Below, piece after piece: positions 1-18,870 of a stretch of DNA of 64,000 nt. Position 1 is the first letter of the stretch; the number at the start of each line of letters is the position of its first letter. Location of the stretch: positions 164,789 through 228,788 of the forward strand of contig VXCM01000497.1 in assembly GCA_014773175.1 (NCBI GenBank). Direction: 5' to 3'. Source of the DNA: Lucifuga dentata (lineage: Eukaryota; Chordata; Actinopteri; Ophidiiformes; Bythitidae). The notes below the pieces were generated by a model that made no database searches, was not told the origin of the DNA, and saw only the letters and a list, made by a program, of their open reading frames with translations. Made by a program: the position numbers and the translations under genes.

Positions 1-246
1 CAGAAGAATGAAATGAAGACACAATATATTAAAATGTACCCCCGGGCATTTTATACTTTTAAAAAACACCTTAGTACTTGATTAGATGGATGCTGGGTTC
101 AGTTCAATTTCCAGTCAGTTATTGAAGTTAATCTGAGATTCTATTTGCTGTATAAATGAATTGAAGTTTTTGTTTATATTTCAAAATTAACTGAAACAGA
201 TTGACCACAGCCCAGATCGTACTTTACAGTGCATATTTTAACTAAC

Positions 247-1600
247 CTTATGTCTGAGTGCTTCAACTATCAGGTCCCGTCCTCCTCCTTTGATGTTCTC
301 CTCCTTTTTTGAAGCTCGGAAGGCGTCACCAATAACTGACACCAGCACATGAGCCTGAAGAGAGATTTGGGAAGTCATAACTGCACTTTGGAAGCATGAA
401 TGTCTAGGTTATAATGTTCTTTTTGTGCTGTAGATTGTTCATTCCAGCATTACTGTAATTCTTTTTATGAGAGTATTTTCACTTAATCACCATGGGAGGA
501 TTTTGGTGCAACATATAGTAGACCTAGCACAAATGTTATAATTTAACCTGGCAATAGAGGAATTATTTTTTCTATATGCCCTGACTTTTTGAGAAAAAGT
601 TTGTGCCGGTTCTTTAAGCAGCAGTGACAGAGAATGACATGATATGAAACCCTGTGAATTTCCTTTTTTACTGGTTTTATATTTCTGTAGCACTGTGGAT
701 ACTCACAAACTTCTTGCTCTGGAACAGATAACAGTGATGCATGTCTGCTGCAGGGTGTTTGGCCACAAAGCCAAAGACTTTGGGTGACAATGGGAGGACA
801 GCACAGAAGGAAACAGTGGGGAGAGGGCATGTATACAACATAAACTGAGGATAAGAGAGAAAAGACAATGAGAGAAGAGAAAAGAGATAAAGCACATGCT
901 AAGTTGTGTGTTTAAAATATACACGCTTGAAATATTTGTTCTGCCTGTATAACTGTTATGTCACACACCTTGGTTTTGTTTTCCAATATGTCAATCCCAC
1001 TCATGGACAGGAACAGGTGCACTTTGCTCTTCATTCCTGTTTTTCTTGTGGCATCTCTGTCTGGTGACTTGGGACGAGATGGAAAAAGAAGGAATGCATC
1101 ACAAGTCATTTCATCTTTGTTACAGCATGTTTTTAGTCAACATCAGGTAAAACAAGAATCAGACAGCCAAGCGCCTCAGTGGGTCCAAACTGAGCCTACT
1201 ATGTGTGGTCTGTAGGCGTTGTTTTCCGCTGGAACACAAGAGCAGTCATCCAGATTTTGCAGAAATATTCCAGCCAGAGCACAAAAATACATTTTGGGTC
1301 ATACCAGCAAGCTGTTAACACATCTATTCTCAGAAAAAATATGCACACAACATAATGACAAAATTGTTGTCTTAAGTTTGGCACGAGAGAGCTCTGGTTT
1401 CTAATTTTGGAAGGTTGCATGACCAACAGTTTGATTTGTTAAACAGAGAAAGTAAGTGTCATTCACATAAAAAACAGCAACAAAAGCAGAATTTAAGAGG
1501 TAATTGCTGACCTTCAGGCTCTGAAATGCCTCATCTAGGATCTGCATTCCCTCAGAGCGGACCACCTCCACTCGCCCTAGAAACTACAGCTCACAGAGAG

Positions 1601-1649
<49 letters not shown>

Positions 1650-1867
1650 GAAATGGAAAGTGTTTTAAAATAAGCCTGAACAAAAAAGTTTTCTGTATCT
1701 AAAACTCTACATGACAGGTCCATGACACCACAAATTCAAACAAAGAATACAGTTTAGCTGTCATATTTTTAATATCTAATTAGAGAATGAGAATCATAAT
1801 TGTCAAAAATCCATTTTACCTTTACTGGAAATGAGATCTCATTATCATCTTCTGAAGTGTCACTCAT
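247..1867 (-). CDS. PTB/PID-domain adaptor protein, 5' part (runs off left edge)
   Basis: Five coding exons read on the minus strand: 1820-1867, 1512-1583, 969-1067, 707-844 and 247-354. All are bounded by AG/GT and all are phase 0, giving 155 residues with no stop; the gene continues beyond base 1. The start is the ATG at 1867 (MSDTSEDDNEISFPVK). The assembled protein has the order of a phosphotyrosine-binding (PID) fold: first strand FLGRVEV, helix GMQILDEAFQSL, strands VHLFLSMSGIDILEN and VFGFVAKHP..HHCYLFQSKKF, then the C-terminal helix beginning VLVSVIGDAFRAS. Such domains bind NPxY-type tails in endocytic and signalling adaptors such as Numb, GULP and ARH. I cannot assign the paralogue. 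The acceptor at 1068-1069 was chosen because it has a long pyrimidine tract and is the upstream option keeping phase 0. The domain call is firm; gene identity is open. Confidence 0.75.
1601..1646. repeat. (CA)n microsatellite
   Basis: An uninterrupted CA dinucleotide run in intron 1 of the PTB gene, just upstream of its second exon. On the transcript strand it reads UG repeats, about 20 nt before the acceptor at 1584-1585. Confidence 0.9.
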
Positions 1868-3579
1868 TTTAAGGCGTTTCGTCCCAAACTAAACCCTGCA
1901 GTCTGCCACACAGAATTGTCTTAAATGTACATTGAGGTACATTATAAATGTTCAACTCATTAAATAATGAAACAAAAATGATCTTTCTTACCTTATATAC
2001 TATCACCAACTGCGTTTCTTTTTTTTTTTTTTTTTNTTTTTTTTTTTTTTTTGCAATACAGTTTGATGGGTGTAAAGTCCATTGGAGTTAATAAGTAACT
2101 ATCACTCTTCCTTATTGCTCTTTATCAGGTTTCTAGGGAACCTGCAAGTTTGGATACGCTAAAACAGCCAATTAAAGGCAGTTTGGAAGTAATAATTCAC
2201 ATTTCACAACTGGAATGAATATGAGAGTAACTTCAGTCTTACCAATTAAAAGCAAAAATGTTTTCAAATCTTTTAAGCTATTTGTTTTAGGTTTTAGGGC
2301 TACATTTACTAGTATACATTTAGACATTTAAAAACCTGAGGACCATACCAGATGGTTTTGTATGTTTTAACCCAATATATACTATGCGCATACACATTAC
2401 ATTACTGCCAATCGTTCCCTAAAACATAAAACCCTATTTTAGTTTTCCTGTTATTTTATCCTCTAATCTTCCAAAATCAAATGTTCAGGTGATACAACCA
2501 CCTTAAAATCCAATGTTTTGCCAGCTAAAACTTATGTACAATTGTGAAATCACAGTTGTTTAGCTGGCAGTAATGTAACATGCATGTGGATTGGGCTCCA
2601 ACATGCAAAATCATCAGCATGGTCCTTTAAGACTCACTCTCAGTGAAATAAAACAAATAACTTCCAAATCAATTGTTTTTAATATTTGTTTATAGTTATT
2701 ACCACTTCAAGAATGATCAATTATATATATCTATATAATAGCAAGTACATACAGACAGTGTCAATGTTTGAGTCATAAGCCAGTGATCAGCATTATGGTC
2801 AACAATGACATCAAGCAATGGTTGGAAATGGTGACTGTGGTCAAAGGCAAAGTGAAGGTCATCCAAAGTCCAAAACAGACAGTTAAAATACCTGGCAATT
2901 TTCAAAAGATATCATTTTAATACTTACTGAAAGACATTTTAAATAGTACCACCCTATATCTGATTAGCTGAAGGGACGCAGGTTTGGTCTCACTGAAGAG
3001 CCAATGAATAAAGATTTCAGACAGAAATCCAACTTCAGGATAATTACAGATCCCATAAATCTGGAGACACAGTACATGTAAGTACAGTATATAACGGCTC
3101 ATTTGCACTAGTTACCATTCTCTATAAGTGCCAAGAAACAAGAAAATGAGCTACTGACTGATTCCACATACAGAAGTTATCTGTTAGCTTTGGGCTCGGT
3201 GCTGCTGCAAAGTGAGACAGTGGCAGATTTGAGGTGATCAGCCTGAGTGAATTGTAGATGAGCAGGATCCCTTTGTAATGTGCTTCAGATGAATGAGAGG
3301 GAGAAACAGCTGAGATGAATGACACCGTCCATTCAGACAGAAATCGATAAAGAGCTTTCACAACAGAAAGAAAAAGATCTTAAGTCCTTTTTTTTCGGAT
3401 ATTTGTTTTTGTTTCCTAACTTTAACCATTTTAGTGAGTGAGAAACTGCTAAACTGACCCATGATCTACAGATCAGCGTCTTTTCACCTGAAAGTATTTT
3501 GAGTTATGTAAGTAAAAGCTTCAATTCCATCGTTTTCTGTCTGCGAGGACAGTGACGCAGCACTGCTGTGCACTGGAAT
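1868..3579. other. Intergenic region: sars1 3' flank and PTB-gene promoter side
   Basis: No exon was found here. The stretch must hold the 3' UTR of sars1 (directly below 3580) and the promoter/5' UTR of the PTB gene (above 1867). It includes a homopolymer T tract with a single N at 2036 and a MITE-like repeat at about 2337-2630. Short open frames in it have no recognisable domain or plausible splice sites. Confidence 0.6.
2337..2630. mobile_element. MITE-like element with terminal inverted repeats, copy 1
   Basis: Begins with a variant of AGGACCATACCAG and ends with GCATGGTCCTTTAA, its inverted complement. The inner arms also mirror each other (GCATGTTTAAGCCCAATA-type on the left, TTGGGCTCCAACATGC on the right). 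Related copies occur at 6850-7107, 21938-22597, 52691-53130 (partial) and 53866-54407. No coding capacity. Non-autonomous DNA transposon is an inference from the inverted ends and the copy number. Confidence 0.65.
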
Positions 3580-9935
<6,356 letters not shown>

Positions 9936-10748
9936 GATTCCACGCTGCCTGTCAGGGAAGCCTCGGTGAGAACAAGGAGGGCCGCGTCAAACGGGTTGCC
10001 AGGTTTTGCTGACCAACCAACAAACCTGTAATTACTACTTAATTTTTCATTCAGTTTAAAAACAACATTACCATCCCCGTGTTTCACAACATTTTCAGAC
10101 TCCTCCTAAATAAAATTTGGTCAAGTATTACGTGAATTGTTCCAGCAAAAATATTTTAAATACAAGCTATCACAATTTGGAGGATTTCTTCTAGTCCTGG
10201 CAACCCTTCAGCAACAGGTCACCCTAACCACAAGTGAGAAGATCCAGTGGGGAGCCGATGGAATGAAGACTGAGTCCTCACATCAGCTGGTGAGGGTCAT
10301 CTTTAATCTGCTATTTAGGGTTCTTATGGATCCTAATATGTTGACACTGAGGGCCAAACCACACGGAGCTTGGCAGAACCCATATTTTTCACAGACAAAT
10401 TTAAACATGGCTTTTTATATATCAGGGATGAATAAAGATTTTCAGAAATGAGCAGTGTTTCCATATTTATTTTTTCCTTGTAATTTCCCATGTTTTCTTG
10501 GAACAACTGGAAAACAGCAGATGTTTTTGTCTTCCTCATACATCCAGTGGGAAAGCCCATGCTAATACATCAGTAATGTTCAAGTTAGCTAATTTTTCTC
10601 TGATTTTTTTTTTTTTTTTTTTNTTTTTTTTTTTTTTTTTTTTAATCACTCAAACTTTTTGGTGCAAAATGACTTTAGGATTTTGGATAATACTTTCTAC
10701 TAATTGGTGAAGTGAAATCAAGCATGTGTAATGTAGTTTGATAAGATT

Positions 10749-10754
10749 TTTATT
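10749..10754 (-). terminator. Candidate poly(A) signal of the IL17R-like gene
   Basis: AATAAA on the minus strand, about 800 bases downstream of the stop codon at 11554. It is the clearest canonical hexamer in the interval before sars1; transcript data are absent, so this is a guess. Confidence 0.35.
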
Positions 10755-10883
10755 GAACCTTTTCACATAAAACAATACAAATCGTGTTTATATTGATTAA
10801 TAAAAAGCAGTTTGATCATTTTTAGTGGAAGAAGCAGAAACATGTCTTCAGCAAGATTCCACAACACGCTAACCTGCCTGTGT

Positions 10884-11110
10884 GGCTGTCGGTCACCAGG
10901 ATGGATTTCCAGCTCAGTCCACATGTACAAAGGATGTGGGTCCCGACATGGACCACAAGCTTGCATAGTTGCACCAGGGATGATACTTCTTCCCACTCCT
11001 TCTCACTGGGATAGAAACAGAGATGTGTGTCTTTATCATGGACCCGCACCTCGCCCACCTGCATTGGCGATGAATGTGGGTCACCAGGATGGACCACCAG
11101 CTTCCTCCCC
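10884..11110. repeat. Short degenerate repeat (three ~35-bp units)
   Basis: Three related segments of the form GGGTCACCAGGATGGACC..CCAGCTTC start near 10888, 10936 and 11076. They are diverged and unevenly spaced. This looks like an old minisatellite or part of an unclassified repeat. Confidence 0.35.
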
Positions 11111-11553
11111 CGTGCCATGAATTAATGTCCATTCTTGGTGACAGCAGCAGCTGATGCTCATATATATGTATATACACATAAATATATAATAATAATTATT
11201 TTTTTTAATTAATCTTTTTTTTTTTTTTTTTATNTTTTTTTTTTTTTTTTTACAAATCCTTCTTACACAAATATACGTATAATTCATTTCAGAGGTCAAT
11301 GTGCAGGACTGTTGCCACAGTACACCTGGCTCAGTGGGTTGTCAGATTTAGGGCAGAACTGTTATTGTCGGGACTAGCGTTTCATTCATGCTCCAGTCAG
11401 CAGGCTTTCAGCTGTAAACATCCATCTGTCTCTGCTGAGAGTGAAAACAGCAACTTTGTGGCCATTCTGAACTTCTACCTTCAGGCCAACCAGCTGTTCT
11501 TTCTCATATGTTCTTTCTAGTAAATTTGGGTGCATGGGTTATTTTGTTAGTGA

Positions 11554-14500
11554 TTAGTCTCCTTCCTTCACAGAGTGATGCCCTTTTTTCCTCATTACGA
11601 TCCCAGCCTCAAGGATTGCTGACTGTAGAGCCACCCCAGCTGGTAACTTCTTAAAACCCTCTTCTGTGATGTGGCTTATCTTGAGATAACCTCCAGGTCT
11701 GTGCAATGACACCCCATGGAGGTGAGAGAAGAGCAGAGGTAAGTCTCTGGTTAGGGTGTAGTGAGAAACCAGCCTCAGCTCAGTGGGGATGTCCGTCTCC
11801 TCAGAGTATTCAAAAATGCCTGCCATGTACTTGGACAGGTCTTGGCCCCTGGCTTTGGCTCGGCCCACCTCCTCTCCAATTAGGTGGACGGCTGCAGCAG
11901 TGCTGAAGGTGTTGGATCCCCAGCTGAGCTCTCTGTGTGCTTCCTCATTATCATCATCATCATCATCATCATCTTCTGGCTCTGGCTGAGGTCTGTGGCT
12001 GAGGCCTTGGGAACAGATCACTAATACAAAGTCGCTCTCCCGAATTTGCCGACAGTACCAGGCCATACTGCCTTCCTCAGCCAGGCTCAGAGAGTCCCAC
12101 AGGTCCAGGCACACCTGTAAGAAATGAAAACAGGTTTACAGGAAACAGCTGTAAAAATACAGTGAATATCCCTCATTAAAGGAAAGAACAAGGAAAAAAT
12201 GCAGGATAATCATTAATGCATTGGCAATATGTTGAGTGAAAAATAATTAAACTGCAATTTGGTTTGATTATTTACTATATTAGCATTGAAACTTGCTCAC
12301 AGAAGTCAGAGAAACCAACCACTGGGTACACACTATCAATAGCACTCCCAAAGGGTGGCCAGAGATGGCCACATTCCAACTGACAAGCCCTTAAATATCT
12401 CATATAAATTTAAAACCAAACTGTTGCGTATTGGCCACCATATTATAGGACACTTTTACAAGGATTCTCTTATTATTTGATAAGACTGAACCTACTTGTT
12501 CTTATTTGAAATTTCCCTAAAAGTGGCATAACGCCTGTAGAAAGCACTAAAGGCTTCATCATTCAAAGTATGGGTGTTAACACTTAAAATGTGCTCAAAA
12601 TGCAGGTCGCTAAACTAGAACCATCTGATTCTGTGTCGTCTCTACCTGAGTGGCCATGTGTTGTTGTACGAAGACCCCTAACTGCATGACGGCTTTCACA
12701 TGGGCGGGGCCATCATTGCTGCTGTAACAAATTAGAAGACGAGGAGGAGTCAACCTGCTTCTGGGCAATGACATCACTTCCTCCTCTGTCCCGCTCTCTT
12801 GATGTTGCTTAATAATGTCTAAATAGGCAACAAAAAAAAGAAGTCCAGTTGCATTTCACAAACTGCTGGTAATAATATAAGAAGATCATCTGTGTAAAAT
12901 GAACAATGATTATGTATGGTTTATCTTTGCACCTGGTCTGATGTCAAGTTTCTTCATCCTCAGCTTGAGTCTCTTCCAGGTAAAAATAGCCAGTAGGACT
13001 ACAAATATGGCCACTCCAACCAGGCTAAGTGGAAGCAGCAGAGCCAAGGAGGGAGTGCCACCTACAGGCAATGTTGCTTCTGAGGAGAGGAGAGTGATGA
13101 CAACATTTACATGCACATTAAAATAATTCTAATATGATTAAGGCAACAAGTTGATTTTTTTCAAAACCATAATAACCGTAATAAAACCATAATCAGATTG
13201 AATTCAATTCAACATACATAAATCAATAGCATACTCCGAGGAGCACGATTAGATTATCCAATTGTAAGTTCATTTATTCAAGCATGTAAACTCTCCGTCA
13301 GCTTACAAATACAAGGCTTCAGTACATTTGTCATGGTTCCCACCCTGGAGCAATTGCCCTGTTCCAACCTGCCAAAAAGAACAGTACCAAGAAGGGTAAC
13401 GAACCCCAGTTCGATTAAACCGGACCAAATCATGTAGATGTGAAAATATCCTTAATTTTTCCCTCAAGCTCTTTTTCTTTCCTCACATAACTACTTCCAT
13501 CACTGTTGGCGCTTATAACCCTGTGCATCGCCTTGAATGCCTTCAAGGAGAGGAGAAAAGTGTGCACCATTATCCCCATTTATATAATTCATTGTATTCA
13601 TTATATAATTCATGCAATAATCAGAGTATAGCGTGCATGTAACTGGATCAGCGACTGATAGTACTATAGAAACGACTTCTCCAAACAGATCAGACTTATA
13701 GAAAATAAGACGTTTCACGTGCACATTGTCTATATCATACCTTGTTTAATGTGCAGAACCTGAACGCTGAATGTTTTTCTCACTGCATCTACTTCATTAG
13801 CTGCAATCTAGGATAAAAGAAATTCTGTTTTAGGTCAAAGCACAAGTGATTTTCACAAGATTCCAAAGAAAAAGATTAAAAATTTATTAATTAGATTATG
13901 TGATCAATGTGAAGATTAAATGTAATTACTTGCATTTTACCTCACAAGAGTAATTGGTTCCTTCTTGAAGGTCATGGAGCTGATAACTGTGGTGAGTTGT
14001 GTTTTTGGTTGAATTCTAAGAAATATTAACAAATGTTGATGAGTAATTAAGAAAGCTTCAGAGAAAATATGGTGGTATAAATGATCCTACAGAAAAAAGT
14101 AAAACTAAAAATTGTAAAGTTTGATAAAACCCACAGGTGTGATGTCGGTGTATTTCTTCATGCCGTTTGCGTAGCACAGGGAAAAGTAGCTGCTGATGCC
14201 TAGGCTTGGAGGAGCCAGGTTAAAGGTCACAGTGATCGCAGTTCCTTTCTGCTGGACTTCAACGTGTTTGGGGTACCAGTCTGCAACCAGGATTAGTGAA
14301 GTCAAGTTATCAAGTACCTTCACACAGAAATAGAATTTAATCATAAGATTATGCTGTGGTATCTGACTGGAGTTTTTTGACCCTGAATTTGAGCAAATTG
14401 AGAAATATTGGAAAATGAGACCGCGTAAGTATATCAAAGATTTTTCTCTCACCTTTCTTGCACTGTTCAAGGCTGTTCTTCTCTGCACAAGCTGCAAAAC

Positions 14501-17500
14501 CATAATGCTTATTAGTATAGATTCACACTGTAAGCAACATAACAATAACCTGCAATAAGCCTGCAATTGTCCCAATGATAAAGCGTAATAGATATTATTA
14601 TAACCATTAGATAATCTTTATGAATGAAAACGCATTGAATCAAGAGAGGGAAAGATTTGGATTCACTGAAAAACATTGCTATGAAGCAAGCATAAAATCC
14701 ATCCATGCGTGTGTTAACGCCTAGCCTAGGGCTCAATGATCTTACAGCGTGTGGAGAAGATCTTGCTGCGATAGAACCTTTGCCACTCCTCAGGCACGGG
14801 GAGAGCCATGACAGTAACAGCATACTGGGACCCCAGGGAGAGGCCGGGGAAAGGGTCTGACTTGTACACCTGCAGAACAGAGCAGAAATAATTAAAAGCA
14901 AATCGTGCTTTCCTCGTAAAAATGTTTTGGTGATGAGAAATTCAACATATTATGAGCCCTGGAGGATAATTTCTTTGTTACATACAAGTAAATGTAGCTG
15001 TGAAATACAATTAGCTGTCAAAAGCACTAACTAAAACACTTTTATTACATCATTTAAAATAATCAAAAAGTACAGAATGTACTCTAAAGCCCAATTCCTT
15101 GTCTCGGTTAAATGATGTTCATTGTGAGATTTCATTTTAATTTTCCACTGAAATGATTTCACTCTTTACAGTGGTGATCAGGGAGTGTTTTTTTAAAAAT
15201 AAAATATGTCATCTTTGATGGCATATGTTCATTGCTTGGTATTTTTAAGCGTTCACAGCGATTGCTCTGTTCCTTGGATTTTTTTTTTTTGTGTCAATCC
15301 TTCCATCCATCCATTTTCCACCAGATCTAGGTTGTGGACCAAACAGGCTAAGCAAAGTAGCCCAAATGAACCTCTTCCTAGCCACATCCTCCAGTTCTTC
15401 CTTGGTGATCCTAAGACATTCACAAGACAGATGGGATATTTTTAAAATCCCTCCAGAATACTCTTGGTGTACTCGGAGTCTCCTACCAGTTGGAAGTTGG
15501 AGGAATACCAACCCTGTGTCCTGCATGAATCCTAATTAAATGTCTGAATCTCAGCTAGCTCCTGTTGGTCATAATTCCTGACCATAGGAAAGGGTGGGAA
15601 CGCAGATTAGCTGGTAAATTGGAAGCTTCACCTTCAGACTCAGCTCTTTCTCTTTTCCCCATGACAGTCCGGGCTGTAGATGACGCACCAATCTGCTTAT
15701 CGATCTTAAGTTACCTTCACACCATCATCTTACCTTCAAAGATGAAGAAGACACAGAGATACTTGAGCTCCTTCACATAAGTTAGCAACTAGATCGCCAT
15801 CTGGAGGATTAAATCTGATGCTGTTTGCAGTTTAGCCATGGTCATGTTAAACCACCTCAAACAAACTGCTGCTCTCCTTCTCTTAGCAGGAGAGGAGAAG
15901 GAGAGCAAAGGAGAAAAAAGTGAAAAGCTGTAGCACAGGCAATCTTGTTCATATCAATTATTGATAAAGATGAAGACTATCACAAGGTTAAATTAACAGA
16001 TAAACTCATTCCTGCCAAAGGTCCTTTTTTGAGCTTTCAACTGTCCTAAGGATCAAGCCTTTGGACTGTGGGGGTAAACCCGTGCAGACACGGGAAGAAC
16101 ATGCAAACCCCACACAGAAAGATGTGAACTGGATTTGAACCCAGGGCCTTCTTGCTGTGAGGCAGTAGTGAACTACTGAACCGTGACGTTATTTCTCTAC
16201 GTTCATAATCATCTGTCAATATTCCTGTTGGTAATTCACCACCAGGATTTGTCATGTCAAAAGCAGCATACTGTACAGATCTAGAAGCAAAGAAACAAAG
16301 TCAGTGGGGTCCTTCTTACCCTTTGAGCGTGCGAAGCAGGCAGGGAGACATTACGGTGGAAGAGTAAAAGCTGACAACCAACACTCGACCCTCCCAAGGC
16401 CTGAAGGGACACCTGAAAGCCTCTCAGGAAGGCAATCCCTACAACAAACACAAAAAGGGCACTGTCAATAACTCAGAAGCCTATTATCTGTGTCAAAAAC
16501 ATGAGTACAAATTCATATATCCAGTACATGTATATGTCACGGTTCACTGCGCAGAGATTGTTGTCTTGAATATTTTGACATCTCACATGATGAATCTTCA
16601 CCTGAGTGATTCTCAAAAAGCTAGGACTGTATGACTTTCACGTAAAAGTTTTCACACATGCTTTGGTGTCATACATAAAAAAAAATGTCTATTAAAAATA
16701 GGAATGTGTGTTTATGTTTTATTCCTTGTGAACATACCGTAGTAACTGGGCCTCCAGGAGACAACGATGGTGTCAGAGTTGTGGTTCTGATCGTGTAAAA
16801 ACTCGACTGTCACATCATTTGGTGCATGGACGTAGTGTTGACACAGTTCTGGGTCTTCCTCACCAAACAACTCAAAACAGGGCCAAGGTATGCAATCTGC
16901 AGCGAAATAAGAGCCGATCCATAAAGCAAAACAAAACAAAACAATCTGCACATGATAGTTAATGTTGCTTTCGTCATTTCGTTGGGAAATTAAAAACTTT
17001 ATAGTTTCTTTAAACTTTCCATGCTTGTATAAACTGGCAAATTACAGTTTTTTTTTTTTTATTAAGGTTAAGTCATTTGCGAAGCAAACCTAAGAGATAC
17101 TCAAAGATTAAAGGCACGTGATCTGAGTATTAACCAAATAAAATGTTATTGTGCTCAAACTGTCTAAATTTGGTTGGAAAGCAAGGTTTTTATGTGAGGT
17201 GTAAAAGCTTATCTAAAAATAAAAGCTTTGTTTGCATCAGCAATGTTTGTAATCACAGCAGTAAAACAAGCCAAAAGTTTCATACTTTCAATTAAATTCA
17301 ATTATACAAGTCAATATAAGTATACTGTTGGTCATTATGGCCATTTATGAATTGAAGTTTGAATTTGAACTTGAATTAATTCATTTTAATTGATCATCTA
17401 AGCCAAATACCGGTGTTACTGATAATTGCATTAACGTATTTTAAGACAATTGCCAAACAGAAAGTTTGAAGTCGGAGTGTAAATATTTGACTTGAGATGA

Positions 17501-18839
17501 ACAAGAGTGGCCAGATAATTTACACACAAGTAAAAGCAAGTCCTAGCATGATATTTTGAACTGCTGGGCTTTGTCTTTTGTTGAGTGCTTACATATAGGT
17601 AAAATATGGATGATTACTGTGACTAGTTTGCAAACTGAATTGCCTCTCAGGGACAATAAAGACTTACTCTACTCTTCGTTGTTTGTTTTCTTCAGCCTTC
17701 AGTTATGAAAACTGGTCATAACCTGTTATGTTTAACCTGAAGTATTTGTGCTTGAGGTTAACCGGTTTAAATCTTAATGCAAGTGCAAACACTTTGACGT
17801 GTGCTTGTTAGGATATTAAAGCTATGTGCAAATTACATGTTAAAGACTTCACAGATAAGATATGAACCACGGCGTCTCTGGTTTGTTGGGAACTGAGCCA
17901 TATTTTTCAGTGTCTCCTGCAAATAAGTTGAGGATAAAATTATGCATTCCAGGCTTTAAACCAGATGTGTGTAGAATGCAAATGTTTTCCAGTAAATGTT
18001 TTTGATCAGACTTACTTCCAAATGCTTTAATTGCAGGAAAGCCTAAAGCTCTCTCTACATCATCTCTGGCTATTCTGCAGTATTCACATCCCGGTTTCCC
18101 CTGAAAACAAAGTCACATAATTACAACAAATCATCAACAGAAGCAAACAGATGTGTTTTCATCACTTGCACACCAACAAAAGGGATTAAACTGCAAACAA
18201 CCTCATCCTCATATCACATTTCATTAGGTCCATGGTTAGATTAAGCCACAAACAAGCCCAGTTGGTAAGAGGGCTGTCTTGAGAACAAGAACATAAAAGA
18301 ACGCAAAGCTTTTCCAAATGGCAAACATGTTGGGCTTACGAGAGCATGCTGAGAACAAAGGAACCAAAAGTGATAAAATAAAACGAGCATAATATACAAG
18401 AGAGCAGGGAGTTTGCAGTTAAAAAACAATAACATAAAAATCTGTCAAATCAAATATTTGGCTCAAGCACTGCAACAGATCTATCAATACTGATAGATCT
18501 GTTAGTTTTATAATCTATAGCATCATCTGTCACTGGATTGCGTGTGAGAACTCCACATCAAAACATGAGTCAAAGACATCAAAGGCCCTAATGGAATTTC
18601 ATAATTGTTCAGGGACATCACCAAAGTGTGTGACACATCACAGAAACTATCTCTGAACAGATTCAAGTTGTCATGACGCCACAAGGAGGAACACACACGT
18701 ATTACCAACCTGCCCGACAGGTTTAGAAGCCATAGCCTGCCTAACAGCTGGAGAAAACGAGAGAAGAAATGCAGCTGCCTCAGGCATGAGAGACAAAAAG
18801 AATAAGATATGTATGAATATGTATGAAATCTTCTTTTTG

Positions 18840-18870
<31 letters not shown>

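Larger units (their letters stand above)
9936..11553. other. Intergenic region: sars1 promoter side and IL17R-like 3' flank
   Basis: Directly above 9935 lies the sars1 5' UTR/promoter; I see no TATA box there. Below 11554 lies the 3' UTR of the receptor gene. The region holds two T homopolymers interrupted by single N bases (10623, 11234) and a short degenerate repeat (10884-11110). Open frames on both strands here have no domain signature. Confidence 0.6.

Noticed and set aside
10812..11177. Four overlapping 77-102 codon frames on both strands
   Set aside because: Frames open on both strands over the same degenerate repeat with no family signature; in the 3' flank of the receptor gene.
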